64,000 nt of DNA from Pseudomonas syringae. Its GTDB lineage: Bacteria; Pseudomonadota; Gammaproteobacteria; Pseudomonadales; Pseudomonadaceae. The stretch spans positions 1 through 64,000 of the forward strand of contig NZ_JPQU01000089.1 in NCBI RefSeq assembly GCF_000737245.1, written 5' to 3'. Below, piece after piece: positions 54,834 through 63,291 of the stretch. The translations under genes and the position numbers were made by a program. How positions within the stretch are numbered: the stretch's first letter is position 1; each line of letters begins with the position of its first letter. Under the pieces are notes generated by a model. That model made no database searches, was not told where the DNA came from, and saw only the letters and a list, made by a program, of their open reading frames with translations.

Positions 54834-54908
54834 ATGCAGGCCGGTCGAGCAGCGCTAAGGTTTGAACTCAGATACAGCGCCTATCCAACAAGCAACGAGG
54901 TCTACCGC

Positions 54909-55163
54909 ATGAAACAGCTATCACTGCTCTTACTTCTGACAGTCGTATTGGGCACCACCGCAGGCTGCAGCAATCAGCACAGTAAAGAGATGAGCCAGCG
55001 AATGGAGGATGCGGAGAACAGCGCCGCTACCGCCAGGCTCAGGGCTGACGAAGCCTACAACAAGGCAGAGATGGCCATGAGCGCTGCCAATCAAGCGCAA
55101 AGAACCGCCGACGAGGCCAACGAACGCGCTTCGCGCATGGTGGAGAAAGCCAGTCGCAAATAA
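54909..55163 (+). CDS. OprI/Lpp-like outer-membrane lipoprotein paralogue
   Basis: An 84-residue lipoprotein: signal MKQLSLLLLLTVVLGTTAGC with lipidated C20, then an alanine-zipper coiled coil (RADEAYNKAEMAMSAANQAQ), ending in KASRK. The mature part follows P. aeruginosa OprI (RADEAY...ADEANERA...KASRK) almost heptad by heptad, and the terminal lysine would allow peptidoglycan linkage. It is not the main OprI by context but a stress-controlled paralogue. An FNR-like box lies upstream and the HAD-ATPase fusion gene lies 42 bases downstream. Confidence 0.88.
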   Translation: MKQLSLLLLLTVVLGTTAGCSNQHSKEMSQRMEDAENSAATARLRADEAYNKAEMAMSAANQAQRTADEANERASRMVEKASRK

Positions 55164-55205
55164 TCGTAACGCTGCCGATTGGCCCGAACCTGTCATGGAG
55201 CGAGC

Positions 55206-56885
55206 ATGCACTTCTTAGCCTTGGCGGTGGATTACGACGGGACCATTGCCGAAAATGGCAGTGTCCCGCCGCAAGTCTGTGCCTCGCTCACCACGCTGAA
55301 AAACAGTGGACGCAAATTGCTGTTAGTGACCGGTCGCGAGTTGCAGGCGCTCAAGCATCACTTTCCCCACCTGGATCTGTTTGATCTGGTGGTTGCGGAG
55401 AATGGAGCGCTTTTGTACGACCCGGTCACCGATACCGAGGAGCTTATCGCCGAGCCAGCTTCCATGGATCTGGTCAGCCGTCTGCGCGACAAGGGTGTCT
55501 CGCCCTTGTCCGTGGGCCGCTCGGTGATTGCGACCTGGCACCCGTGGGAAGAAGCGGTGATCAACAGCATCCGCGAGCTCGGCCTCGAACTGCAGATGAC
55601 GTTCAACAAGGATGCAATCATGGTCTTGCCGCCGGGGGTGAACAAGGCGTCGGGGCTGGCTGCCGCCTTGCGAACGCTGGGCATTTGCGAGTTGAACGTA
55701 GTAGGCGTGGGTGATGCAGAAAATGACCATTCATTCCTGTCGATCTGCGGTTGCAGCGCCGCTGTCAGCAATGCAATCGACTCGATCAAGGCAAGCGCTG
55801 ATGTCTGCCTGAGTCTTGATCACGGTCGAGGTGTTTGTGAGTTGGTGGACATGTTGCTGGAAAAAGACGCGACACTGGTGCCCATCGAGCGCATCGGACT
55901 TGAGCTGGGCCAGACCCTCAAGGCACGTAAAGTCTGGATGCCGGCGGAATCAGTGCTGCTGGTCATTGGCAATTCTGGCTCGGGCAAATCCAGCTACGTC
56001 ACCTGGCTGACAGAACGCATGGTCCAGGCCCACCAGGGGTTTTGCATCATTGATCCCGAAGGGGATTACCTGACTCTGGAGGACGCAGTCACCGTGGGTG
56101 GCCTGACCGTGCCGCCGACGACCGAGGAGTCAGTGCATCACCTGCTGCAGGCGCAACTTAACGTGGTGGTGAGCGCCCTGGCCCTCGATCCGCCGGCACG
56201 GATTCAACTGTTCGGCGAAATGCTGCCCTTTATCCAGGATCTTCGTCGCGTTTCAGGTCGGCCCTATTGGTTGATCGTCGACGAAGCCCATTACATGCTC
56301 CCCCACTGCGCCGTCTGGCCGCCCGGTTTTCTCGGCAACATGGGGGCAATCATCGTTGCCGTGGACTTTGATCAAGTGTGCCCTGCCGTCCTGGACGGGG
56401 TAAATGTGCTGGTCACGCTGGGCAGCACGGCCAGGGAATTGGTCGAACAGTTCGCCAAACGCATTCAGCGGCGCTGCCCCGACTTCCCCGAGCGCTCTCC
56501 AGGCCCCGAATATGCTTGCCTCTGGGACCTTCATGACGGTGCAGAGGTCGTTCTGCTCAACCAGTTAAGCCCCGTACAAAAGCACCATCGCCACAGCGGC
56601 AAGTACGTGGCGGGAGATGTCGGCGCATGGCACGCCTTCCGTTTTTCCGCGCTGTGCCAGAGCGCCTCGAATCTGACTGAGTTCCTGTCGCTCTCAACCC
56701 GGCTTGAGGACACCGCTCTGCGCGGTTATATGAATGCAGGGGATTTTTCCAACTGGTTCCGGGAGGTGATCCGCGACGATGTGCTCGCCAACAAGACTCA
56801 CCAGGTCGAAACAGACGCGACATTGGCACCCAAGGAAGCGCTAAAGCAGATCAGCCAATTGGTGCAGTCGCGCTACCACCTCTGA
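55206..56885 (+). CDS. HAD phosphatase fused to HerA-like P-loop ATPase
   Basis: A 559-residue soluble protein with two domains. Residues about 4-215 are a Cof/sucrose-phosphatase-type HAD hydrolase: nucleophile D9-Y-D11-G-T, motif II VTGR (41-44), K147 and motif IV GVGDAENDHSF (167-177). Residues about 235-530 are a HerA/FtsK-like ATPase: Walker A GNSGSGKS (255-262), IIDPEGDY (281-288) and Walker B LIVDEAH (356-362). Both active sites look intact. The ATG at 55206 follows GGAG. Co-transcribed with the OprI-like gene. No known role; a nucleotide- or sugar-phosphate-regulated motor or a switch is conceivable. Confidence 0.85.
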   Translation: MHFLALAVDYDGTIAENGSVPPQVCASLTTLKNSGRKLLLVTGRELQALKHHFPHLDLFDLVVAENGALLYDPVTDTEELIAEPASMDLVSRLRDKGVSPLSVGRSVIATWHPWEEAVINSIRELGLELQMTFNKDAIMVLPPGVNKASGLAAALRTLGICELNVVGVGDAENDHSFLSICGCSAAVSNAIDSIKASADVCLSLDHGRGVCELVDMLLEKDATLVPIERIGLELGQTLKARKVWMPAESVLLVIGNSGSGKSSYVTWLTERMVQAHQGFCIIDPEGDYLTLEDAVTVGGLTVPPTTEESVHHLLQAQLNVVVSALALDPPARIQLFGEMLPFIQDLRRVSGRPYWLIVDEAHYMLPHCAVWPPGFLGNMGAIIVAVDFDQVCPAVLDGVNVLVTLGSTARELVEQFAKRIQRRCPDFPERSPGPEYACLWDLHDGAEVVLLNQLSPVQKHHRHSGKYVAGDVGAWHAFRFSALCQSASNLTEFLSLSTRLEDTALRGYMNAGDFSNWFREVIRDDVLANKTHQVETDATLAPKEALKQISQLVQSRYHL

Positions 56886-56926
56886 CGCTGCACCTTTGAG
56901 ATGGTGTTCTGGCTGAATGCAGCGTC
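56884..56926. terminator. Possible bidirectional terminator hairpin
   Basis: A perfect nine-base stem GACGCTGCA/TGCAGCGTC spans the short gap between the convergent HAD-ATPase and GNAT genes. The loop is long (25 bases) and T tracts are short, so its activity is uncertain. Confidence 0.35.
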
Positions 56927-56927
56927 T

Positions 56928-57488
56928 TCACAGTTCCAGATCGTGAACGATGCGATCAAAGCCATCCTTCAAATACATCGAAGTAAAGCCAAACCGCTTA
57001 TACAGCCGATGAATCGGGTAATCGGTAGACAGATCCGTTGAACGCATTGTTTTGAAGCCCCTTTGCCGGGCGGCGTCGATCAGATGGCCTAGCAATAAAC
57101 GCCCCAGTTGCTTGCGCTGCCAAGAGTCGGCTACGGCTACCGCGCACTCACAGCAGTCGTGGATGTCCACACTGGCCCTGTAGCGGGTGATGCCGATCAC
57201 CTGCAGCTCGCCATAGCTATGAATCAGCGCGACGTAACCCACACCCGAGTCGCTCAGCAGCGAGTCGATGAGTCGATCGTCGATAGGTGTGACGGCACCC
57301 AGAAACCGGAAACGCAGGGACAGTGGCGATAGCTGATGGAAGAAGCGCAGCAATCGCGAATGATCGTCAGCTGAAATAGGACGAACAAGCACGTGGGTTC
57401 CATCGCGCAGTTCATCCAGCCAATGCTCCATGGGTCCTGATTTCTCCAACTCGTTGAGCAGAGCAGCGGTGTGTCGGTTGGCGTACAT
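56928..57488 (-). CDS. GNAT-family acetyltransferase
   Basis: A 186-residue GNAT protein. The acetyl-CoA loop is in ADSWQRKQLGRLLLGHLID (Q/RxxGxG/A variant, with Q-L-G-R-L-L), about residues 125-143. The N-terminal region HVLVRPISADDHSRLLRFF resembles the GNAT domain of PatZ-like protein lysine acetyltransferases, but the CoA-ligase part is missing. It could acetylate a protein such as a CoA synthetase when acetyl-phosphate or acetyl-CoA is high. GGAGG lies before the ATG and an FNR-like box about 115 bases upstream. Confidence 0.82.
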   Translation of the reverse strand: MYANRHTAALLNELEKSGPMEHWLDELRDGTHVLVRPISADDHSRLLRFFHQLSPLSLRFRFLGAVTPIDDRLIDSLLSDSGVGYVALIHSYGELQVIGITRYRASVDIHDCCECAVAVADSWQRKQLGRLLLGHLIDAARQRGFKTMRSTDLSTDYPIHRLYKRFGFTSMYLKDGFDRIVHDLEL

Positions 57489-57596
57489 GGCGTGCCTCCA
57501 CGCGGATTGGGTTGGATGAAACTGACGTCCTCGGGCAGATGTTTCACACTTGGCCGCCGCACCTGAAACACTGCGGGTTTGGCCGAGCGGGGTTAT

Positions 57597-57610
57597 TGAT
57601 TAAAGTCACA
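57597..57610 (-). promoter_or_regulatory. FNR-like box upstream of the GNAT gene
   Basis: TTGATTAAAGTCAC differs from the FNR dyad by its last base. Its centre lies about 115 bases before the GNAT ATG, just past the 3' end of the alcohol dehydrogenase gene. Confidence 0.5.
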
Positions 57611-57637
57611 AAGCTGGCCTGCTACGGCCCGCCAGAA

Positions 57638-58621
57638 TCAAGGGATCAGCACGGCGGCACCCTGAAAGGCGCCGCCGCGCAGGTCGGCCAATGCCTGGTT
57701 GGCATCTTGTAATGAATACCGGTGCGTGTGGACGACGATCTCCGTGTCGTTGGCGTGCGCAAAGAAATCCAGACCATCCTGTCGAGTCAGGTTGGCGACC
57801 GATAACAGCGACCGTTCTTCCCACAGCAACCGGTAGGCAAAACCGGGGATATCGCTCATATGGATCCCGGCGCAGACCACCTTCGCCCCTTTGCGCACTG
57901 CCTTTAACGCCAGTGGAACCAGAGCTCCCACCGGGGCAAAGATTATGGCGGCATCCAGCGGCTCTGGCGGTGCCTCGTCCGAACCGCCGGCCCATACTGC
58001 GCCGAGCTGTTTTGCGAAGGTGCAAGCTGCCTGGTCACCGGGGCGGGTAAAGGCGAAAACCTCCCTCCCCTGTCCAATCGCGATCTGGGCGATGATGTGT
58101 GCTGCCGCGCCAAAACCGTAAAGGCCCAGGCGCTTCCCGGCACCCGCCATGGACAACGCTCGCCAGCCAATCAAGCCGGCACACATCAAGGGGGCGAGGC
58201 TCTCATCGCTGCCTCTTTCACCTAGCGCAAAGACGTAACGGGCATCGGCAACAATCGCAGTAGCAAATCCACCGTCCAGGGTGTACCCGGTGAACTGCGG
58301 GTCATCACAGAGGTTTTCCCGCTGTGACGCACAGTAGCTGCAGGTGCCGCAGGTCCGCCCGAGCCAGGGAACGCCAACCCGTTCTCCCAGCCTGAAGCCA
58401 CTCACACCGGGACCTAGCGCCGAAACGCGACCGACCACTTCATGGCCCGGAATGAGCGGCAGCCGAGGATGGGGTAGCTCACCGTCGACCACATGCAGAT
58501 CGGTTCGACAGACGCCGCAAGCACTCACCTCAATCAGCACTTGCCCTTCTCCGGGGCTACGGTCAGGCAGTTGGCGATAGACCAGCGGCTCGCCGGGGCG
58601 GAGCAAAATCATCGCGTACAT
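57638..58621 (-). CDS. Zinc-dependent alcohol dehydrogenase (AdhP/AdhA-like)
   Basis: A 327-residue medium-chain dehydrogenase. Catalytic zinc ligands are C in GVCRTDLHV and H-E in IPGHEVVG; the structural zinc is held by CGTCSYCASQRENLC (four cysteines). The NAD-binding stretch is LGLYGFGAAAHI. Size and motifs suit primary-alcohol dehydrogenases, which could regenerate NAD+ by reducing acetaldehyde. The start at 58621 (MYAMILLRP) is preferred over 58627 for ribosome-site spacing. It follows glgP by 46 bases. Confidence 0.9.
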   Translation of the reverse strand: MYAMILLRPGEPLVYRQLPDRSPGEGQVLIEVSACGVCRTDLHVVDGELPHPRLPLIPGHEVVGRVSALGPGVSGFRLGERVGVPWLGRTCGTCSYCASQRENLCDDPQFTGYTLDGGFATAIVADARYVFALGERGSDESLAPLMCAGLIGWRALSMAGAGKRLGLYGFGAAAHIIAQIAIGQGREVFAFTRPGDQAACTFAKQLGAVWAGGSDEAPPEPLDAAIIFAPVGALVPLALKAVRKGAKVVCAGIHMSDIPGFAYRLLWEERSLLSVANLTRQDGLDFFAHANDTEIVVHTHRYSLQDANQALADLRGGAFQGAAVLIP

Positions 58622-58667
58622 AGGCATGCTCCTGACGCTCGACGTGAGTGCAAAGCCAAGACCGCCC

Positions 58668-61181
58668 TCACTTTTCCCAGAAAATCAGCGGAAGCTCCAA
58701 AGGCACGAACAGTTCGGACCGGTCATTGACCATAACCCGCACTGTGTAAGCGCTTTCAGGGCAATCATTGGGCACCTGGCCCTCATACATCGCCAGGCCG
58801 TTACGAGGGGAGTCAGCCCGTTGGCTCAAACTCCAAATGCGCGAACAACGATGCTCGTTGCCGGCGCGGTAAAGCTGGACCCGCAGGCATTGGGGCGCGA
58901 TACCTCCCAAAGCGATATCGAGCTGGATGTGATAAAGGGTCCCGGCACGACGCCAGGTCGAAGCCACAATGCGCAGGTCCGCCCAGCGGCGGGTGATGTC
59001 AGTGATCACGTCCACCAGTTCAATCGCCAATGCACTGTGGTGACGGGTGCGGCGCTCATAGCCACGGGCCAGTGGCAGGTAATAGCGCTCGACGTACTCG
59101 CGCACGGCCCTGTCCGCTGAATACTGCGCCACCAACTGCGACATGCTGCGGCGCATGCGATTTATCCAGCCCCTTGGCTCTCCCGACGAAGCGCGGTCAT
59201 AAAAGGCTGGCACCACCTGTTCTTCGAGCAAGGAATAGAGCTGCCGGGCATCGACCTCGTCATGTTCGCTGCCGTACTCTTTACCATCGCCGACCGCCCA
59301 TCCCACATCATCGGCGAAGGCCTCGGCCCACCAGCCATCGAGTTGCGACAGGTTCAAGCCGCCATTGGCCAGAATCTTCATGCCGCTGGTGCCGCAAGCC
59401 TCCCAAGGCCGTCGCGGGGTGTTGACCCAGACATCCACGCCCTGCACCAGATGACGGGCAATGCGCATGTCGTAGTCTTCGATAAAGGCCACTCGCCCTC
59501 GGGTTTCAGGGCGAGCGATGAACTCGTGCCACAGCTGGAGCATCTGCTGGCCGACCTCATCCAGGGGATGTGCCTTGCCTGCAATGAGCAACTGCACCGG
59601 ACGGGTCGGATGATTGAGGATACGCAGCAGTCGTTCAGGATCCTGTAGCAGCAGATTGGGCCGTTTATAGCTCGAGAAACGCCGTGCGAAACCCAGTGTC
59701 AGCACGCCCGGATCAAGCCGTGCGCCTGCTGCTGCAACAACCGAAACCGATTCACCGCGAACCGCCTCACTGATTGCCAGTTGCTCACGCACGAACGCCA
59801 GCAGCGACGCTCTGGCCCGTTCGCGCATGCTCCAGAGCAGCGCATCGTCAACTTGAGCAAGCATTTGCGCCACGTTTTCGGTTTCCCCGCCGCGCCAGGG
59901 TGTCTGACCTCCGTGCAGCTCATGCCAATGTTCCTGGGCCTCCAATGACACCCAGGTCGGCAGATGGATGCCATTGACGACGTGCCCGATGGGCACTTCT
60001 TCCGGAGGAAAGCGCCTGAACAGCGGCTCGAAAATTCGTCGACTGGTATGACTATGAAGCTCGCTCACGGCATTGACCCCGCCGCTACCGCGCATGGCCA
60101 GATATGCCATGTTGAAAGTGGTTTCAGCGTTGTCACCGGAAGCTTTTCCCAGCGCCATGATCTGATCGAAGCTTTGCTCGAGCTCGTGTTCGATGTAATG
60201 CCCCAGATACTTACGGATCAGCTCGGGCTCGAAGCAATCGAACCCCGCACTCACCGGAGTATGGGTGGTGAACAGGTTACCCGCCCGGGTGGCGGTCAGC
60301 GCCACGCTGAACGACACATGCTGGGCGCGCATGTAGCTTCGTGCACGCTCCAGAACGGCAAACGCCGCATGGCCGTCGTTGAGGTGACAGACTCGCGGCT
60401 GATACCCCGCGGCCTCCAGCATCCGCCAACCGCCAATACCCAGCACAATCTCCTGGCGCAGGCGCATCTCCGTGTCGCCGCCATACAACTGCTCAGTGAT
60501 CAGGCGCACCGGAACCGGGTTGGCGGGGTCATTGCTGTCAATCAACAACAAGCGATTACGGCCCACCGCGACTTGCCAGCCGCGTAACCAAACGGTCAGG
60601 CCCGGCAGTTCGATCGCCAGTCGCAGCAGGCTGCCATCGGGCTGCAACAGAGGCTCGACCGGCATCTGTCGCGTGTCGTTAACCGGAAACAGCGCGTGTT
60701 GCACGCCTTGGCTGTCGATCTCCTGGCGAAAATACCCGTGTTGCCACAGCACGCCCACTGCCACCACCGGCACGCCCAGATCGCTGGCCGCCTTCAGCTG
60801 GTCCCCGGCAACATTGCCCAGCCCTCCCGAGTAGATCGGCAGCGCTTCGCTGAGCATGTACTCCATGGAGAAATAGACAACCGGCCCGGCCAGTTCGGCT
60901 CCGTCCTGGGCACTGAACCAGCTCTGTGCGGCCAACTGCTGCTGATGCTCGTCGGTAATCTGCTGCACCCGAGCAAGAAACCGGACTTCAGCCAGATACT
61001 GATCGATCTTTTCCCGGGAGACCGCGTTGAGCACCAGGCAGGGATTGTGGGTCATCTCCCAGACTTCAGCATTCAACTCCCGCCAGATGTCCTCGTTCGC
61101 CTGGGACCAGCGGATGCCAAGATCGAACGCCAGACTGCGCAGCATCTCGAAGTGGTCATTGCAGTGTTCATGAGCAGGCAC
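58668..61181 (-). CDS. glgP: Alpha-glucan (glycogen/maltodextrin) phosphorylase
   Basis: An 837-residue GT35 phosphorylase of the short DUF3417-bearing type, releasing glucose 1-phosphate from alpha-1,4-glucans. The pyridoxal-phosphate region EACGTSGMKILANGGLN (with the Schiff-base lysine) and FSSYKRPNLL are present, and the N-terminal DUF3417-like region includes WSQANEDIWRELN. The start may be the GTG at 61181, five bases after GGAGG, or the GTG at 61193. It is in one minus-strand unit with the upstream usp and the downstream alcohol dehydrogenase. No glgA/B/C are nearby. Confidence 0.9.
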   Translation of the reverse strand: MPAHEHCNDHFEMLRSLAFDLGIRWSQANEDIWRELNAEVWEMTHNPCLVLNAVSREKIDQYLAEVRFLARVQQITDEHQQQLAAQSWFSAQDGAELAGPVVYFSMEYMLSEALPIYSGGLGNVAGDQLKAASDLGVPVVAVGVLWQHGYFRQEIDSQGVQHALFPVNDTRQMPVEPLLQPDGSLLRLAIELPGLTVWLRGWQVAVGRNRLLLIDSNDPANPVPVRLITEQLYGGDTEMRLRQEIVLGIGGWRMLEAAGYQPRVCHLNDGHAAFAVLERARSYMRAQHVSFSVALTATRAGNLFTTHTPVSAGFDCFEPELIRKYLGHYIEHELEQSFDQIMALGKASGDNAETTFNMAYLAMRGSGGVNAVSELHSHTSRRIFEPLFRRFPPEEVPIGHVVNGIHLPTWVSLEAQEHWHELHGGQTPWRGGETENVAQMLAQVDDALLWSMRERARASLLAFVREQLAISEAVRGESVSVVAAAGARLDPGVLTLGFARRFSSYKRPNLLLQDPERLLRILNHPTRPVQLLIAGKAHPLDEVGQQMLQLWHEFIARPETRGRVAFIEDYDMRIARHLVQGVDVWVNTPRRPWEACGTSGMKILANGGLNLSQLDGWWAEAFADDVGWAVGDGKEYGSEHDEVDARQLYSLLEEQVVPAFYDRASSGEPRGWINRMRRSMSQLVAQYSADRAVREYVERYYLPLARGYERRTRHHSALAIELVDVITDITRRWADLRIVASTWRRAGTLYHIQLDIALGGIAPQCLRVQLYRAGNEHRCSRIWSLSQRADSPRNGLAMYEGQVPNDCPESAYTVRVMVNDRSELFVPLELPLIFWEK

Positions 61182-61211
61182 ACTCGCCTCCACTGTCGCT
61201 GGGCGGATCGA

Positions 61212-62120
61212 TCAAGGCTGCGTCCGGGGGTTGATAGTCAACAGGCTGCTAGACAGGTGATGGGCCACTTGCTCGGTGGTGCTGCCCATCAACTTATGCA
61301 GGGTGTTGCGATGCACCGTACCCATCACGACCACATCGATGCCGGTGTTGAGCATGAACGACTCTATGACGCGGGCCGGGTTGCCCGTGATCATGTGCCG
61401 ACAATCCTTGGGCACACCGAAGCGGTCGGCCAACCGGGTGAAGGCTTCGCTCTCGGTTCGGTACAGCTCGTCCATCACCGTTGCCTCATAGCCGAAACCG
61501 CCGTCCAGCGAATAGATGTAAGACAAGTCATAGGCAAACAGCAGGTGCAACTGCGCGTCGCACTGGGTGGCGAGGATTTCAGCAGTTTTGATGATCTTGT
61601 CGTTGAACTGCTCAAACTGATCATCGGGATAGAACGGATCGACAGCCGCCAGGATCTTGCGCGGCAGACCATGCTGAATCTTCCCGACCAGATGCAGCGG
61701 CGCCGGGCAATCATGCAAGAGGCGCATATCCAGGGTGGTGAACAAGGCGCGCGTCAACCACGACTCATGCTGCAAATCCTTGATGACCATAGACGGCTTC
61801 ATCTCACGGATGTGGGTCATGATCTCTTCGAAAGGCCGTTGCACCCAAATGACCTCCGTGGTCACCTCGACACCCATGTGCCTGATGCCCGCAGCCTGCT
61901 CTTCCAGCCAATCTCGATGAGACTGTAGATAGACCTCGCGCATCTCGTTGATTGCCGTCTCATTGACCAGCCCAGCCGCGGCAATACCGTCCACATAATC
62001 AAACGCCACGATATGCAGCGCGGCAGACTTGGCTTTGGCCAATGCTGCGGCGCGATCGAACGCGGGCGTGCGATTGAGTAACGGTGTGGCTATCAGGAGC
62101 AACCGCTCGGATTCGGCCAT
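61212..62120 (-). CDS. Universal stress protein, tandem UspA domains
   Basis: A 302-residue two-domain Usp, a near paralogue of the one at 46894-47805. The ATP-binding pattern is MGTVHRNTLHKLMGSTTEQV. The sequence before its ATG (GGAGGTGTGAA) is identical to that of its paralogue, consistent with duplication. First gene of the usp-glgP-adh unit, with a strong FNR-like box about 94 bases upstream. Confidence 0.9.
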   Translation of the reverse strand: MAESERLLLIATPLLNRTPAFDRAAALAKAKSAALHIVAFDYVDGIAAAGLVNETAINEMREVYLQSHRDWLEEQAAGIRHMGVEVTTEVIWVQRPFEEIMTHIREMKPSMVIKDLQHESWLTRALFTTLDMRLLHDCPAPLHLVGKIQHGLPRKILAAVDPFYPDDQFEQFNDKIIKTAEILATQCDAQLHLLFAYDLSYIYSLDGGFGYEATVMDELYRTESEAFTRLADRFGVPKDCRHMITGNPARVIESFMLNTGIDVVVMGTVHRNTLHKLMGSTTEQVAHHLSSSLLTINPRTQP

Positions 62121-62207
62121 TTCACACCTCCATCAGGTTAAACGGTGCAGAGGGTCATCCCTGCTGCGATTGTGCTGATAAGTGTGGCGAACAGAGGCCT
62201 GGCAAAC

Positions 62208-62221
62208 TTGATATAGATCAG
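62208..62221 (-). promoter_or_regulatory. FNR-like box upstream of usp-glgP-adh
   Basis: TTGATATAGATCAG differs from the dyad TTGAT-N4-ATCAA by its last base. A start site 41.5 bases downstream would be near 62173, leaving a leader of about 52 bases. Confidence 0.7.
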
Positions 62222-62254
62222 GAAGCGGTGGGCAGACGGGATTCAGACGATGAG

Positions 62255-62268
62255 TTGATAAAGATCAA
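62255..62268 (+). promoter_or_regulatory. Perfect FNR box upstream of yhiI-rbbA
   Basis: TTGATAAAGATCAA is an exact FNR/ANR consensus dyad. Its centre is about 64 bases before the yhiI ATG; class II activation would start near 62303 with a 23-base leader. It forms a divergent pair with the box at 62208. Confidence 0.8.
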
Positions 62269-62325
62269 GGGACGTTTCCCTCAGTGCTGCAAACTGCATC
62301 TCCAGTCAGCCACGGGGATGTATAC

Positions 62326-63291
62326 ATGCCAGCACAGCGCCGCACACTGATCACCTGGGCGCTGGCGATCCTGATTCTGTCACTCGCGGGCGCCGCTTTC
62401 GGTTACTGGCACTGGCGGCAAACCCCGTTGCCAGCGGACTTTGACTGGACTAACGGGCGTCTGGAAGCAACCGAAGTGCAAATCGCCAGCAAGATGCCGG
62501 GGCGGCTGGCGCAAGTATTGGTTCAGGAAGGTGACAAGGTGCATGCTGGACAACTCTTGGCGCGCATGGACACGCGCACGCTGGAAGCGCAGTTGCATCA
62601 GGCCGAAGCCGGCGTGCTGGGCGCCCGGCAGAACGTGGCGGCGGCGCAGGCTACGGTTCAGCTGCGGCAGAGCGAACAGTTGCTGGCACAACAGGATCTG
62701 GTGCGCGTCCGGAAAATGTTCGAGCGCGGTTTCTACAGTGCCCAGGCCATGGACCAGCAACAATCCAGACTCGACACCAGCACCTCCGCAGTCAAGGCCG
62801 CCCGGGCTCAGGTCGAAGCGCTACAAGCCTCGATCGGCGCGGCCCTGGCCCAGGCTGCCAGCCTGCAAAGCGAGATCGACGACAACAGCCTGCTCGCGCC
62901 TATCGACGGCCTTGTCCAGTTGCGCATGGCCGAGCCCGGCGAAGTGTTGGCGGCTGGCGGACAGGTGTTTCTGCTGATCGACCTCAACGATCAGTACATG
63001 AATCTTTATTTCCCGGCGGCCACCGCTGGCAAAGTGACCATTGGCGATGAAGCCAGAATTGTCCTCGACGCCCTTCCCGGCCAAGGCTTACCGGCGCGAA
63101 TAAGCTTCGTTGAAGACAAATCCCAGTTCACACCCAAGGAAGTCGAGACCCGGGACGAACGACAAAAACTGGTTTTCCGGGTCAAGGCGCGATTGATCAA
63201 TCCACTGGATACACCCCAGGCCAAACCCGGTATGCCGGGTGTGGGCTATGTCAGAACGACGGCGGCTGATTGGCCGACAACCTTCAAATGA
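62326..63291 (+). CDS. yhiI: HlyD/YhiI-type membrane fusion protein
   Basis: A 321-residue periplasmic adaptor anchored by one N-terminal helix (about 8-26). It has the biotinyl-like half motif IASKMPGRLAQVLVQEGDKV, a coiled-coil hairpin (about 85-180, rich in Gln/Ala) and the return half LLAPIDGLVQLRMAEPGEVL, then a beta-barrel domain. Its gene overlaps rbbA by four bases, the order of the E. coli yhiI-rbbA-yhhJ operon. The start at 62326 (MPAQRRTL) is preferred to 62284. Confidence 0.88.
   Translation: MPAQRRTLITWALAILILSLAGAAFGYWHWRQTPLPADFDWTNGRLEATEVQIASKMPGRLAQVLVQEGDKVHAGQLLARMDTRTLEAQLHQAEAGVLGARQNVAAAQATVQLRQSEQLLAQQDLVRVRKMFERGFYSAQAMDQQQSRLDTSTSAVKAARAQVEALQASIGAALAQAASLQSEIDDNSLLAPIDGLVQLRMAEPGEVLAAGGQVFLLIDLNDQYMNLYFPAATAGKVTIGDEARIVLDALPGQGLPARISFVEDKSQFTPKEVETRDERQKLVFRVKARLINPLDTPQAKPGMPGVGYVRTTAADWPTTFK

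Noticed and set aside
54183..54908. Long plus-strand frame leading into the OprI-like gene
   Set aside because: It is antisense to hsp20 and its promoter; the lipoprotein signal begins at 54909.
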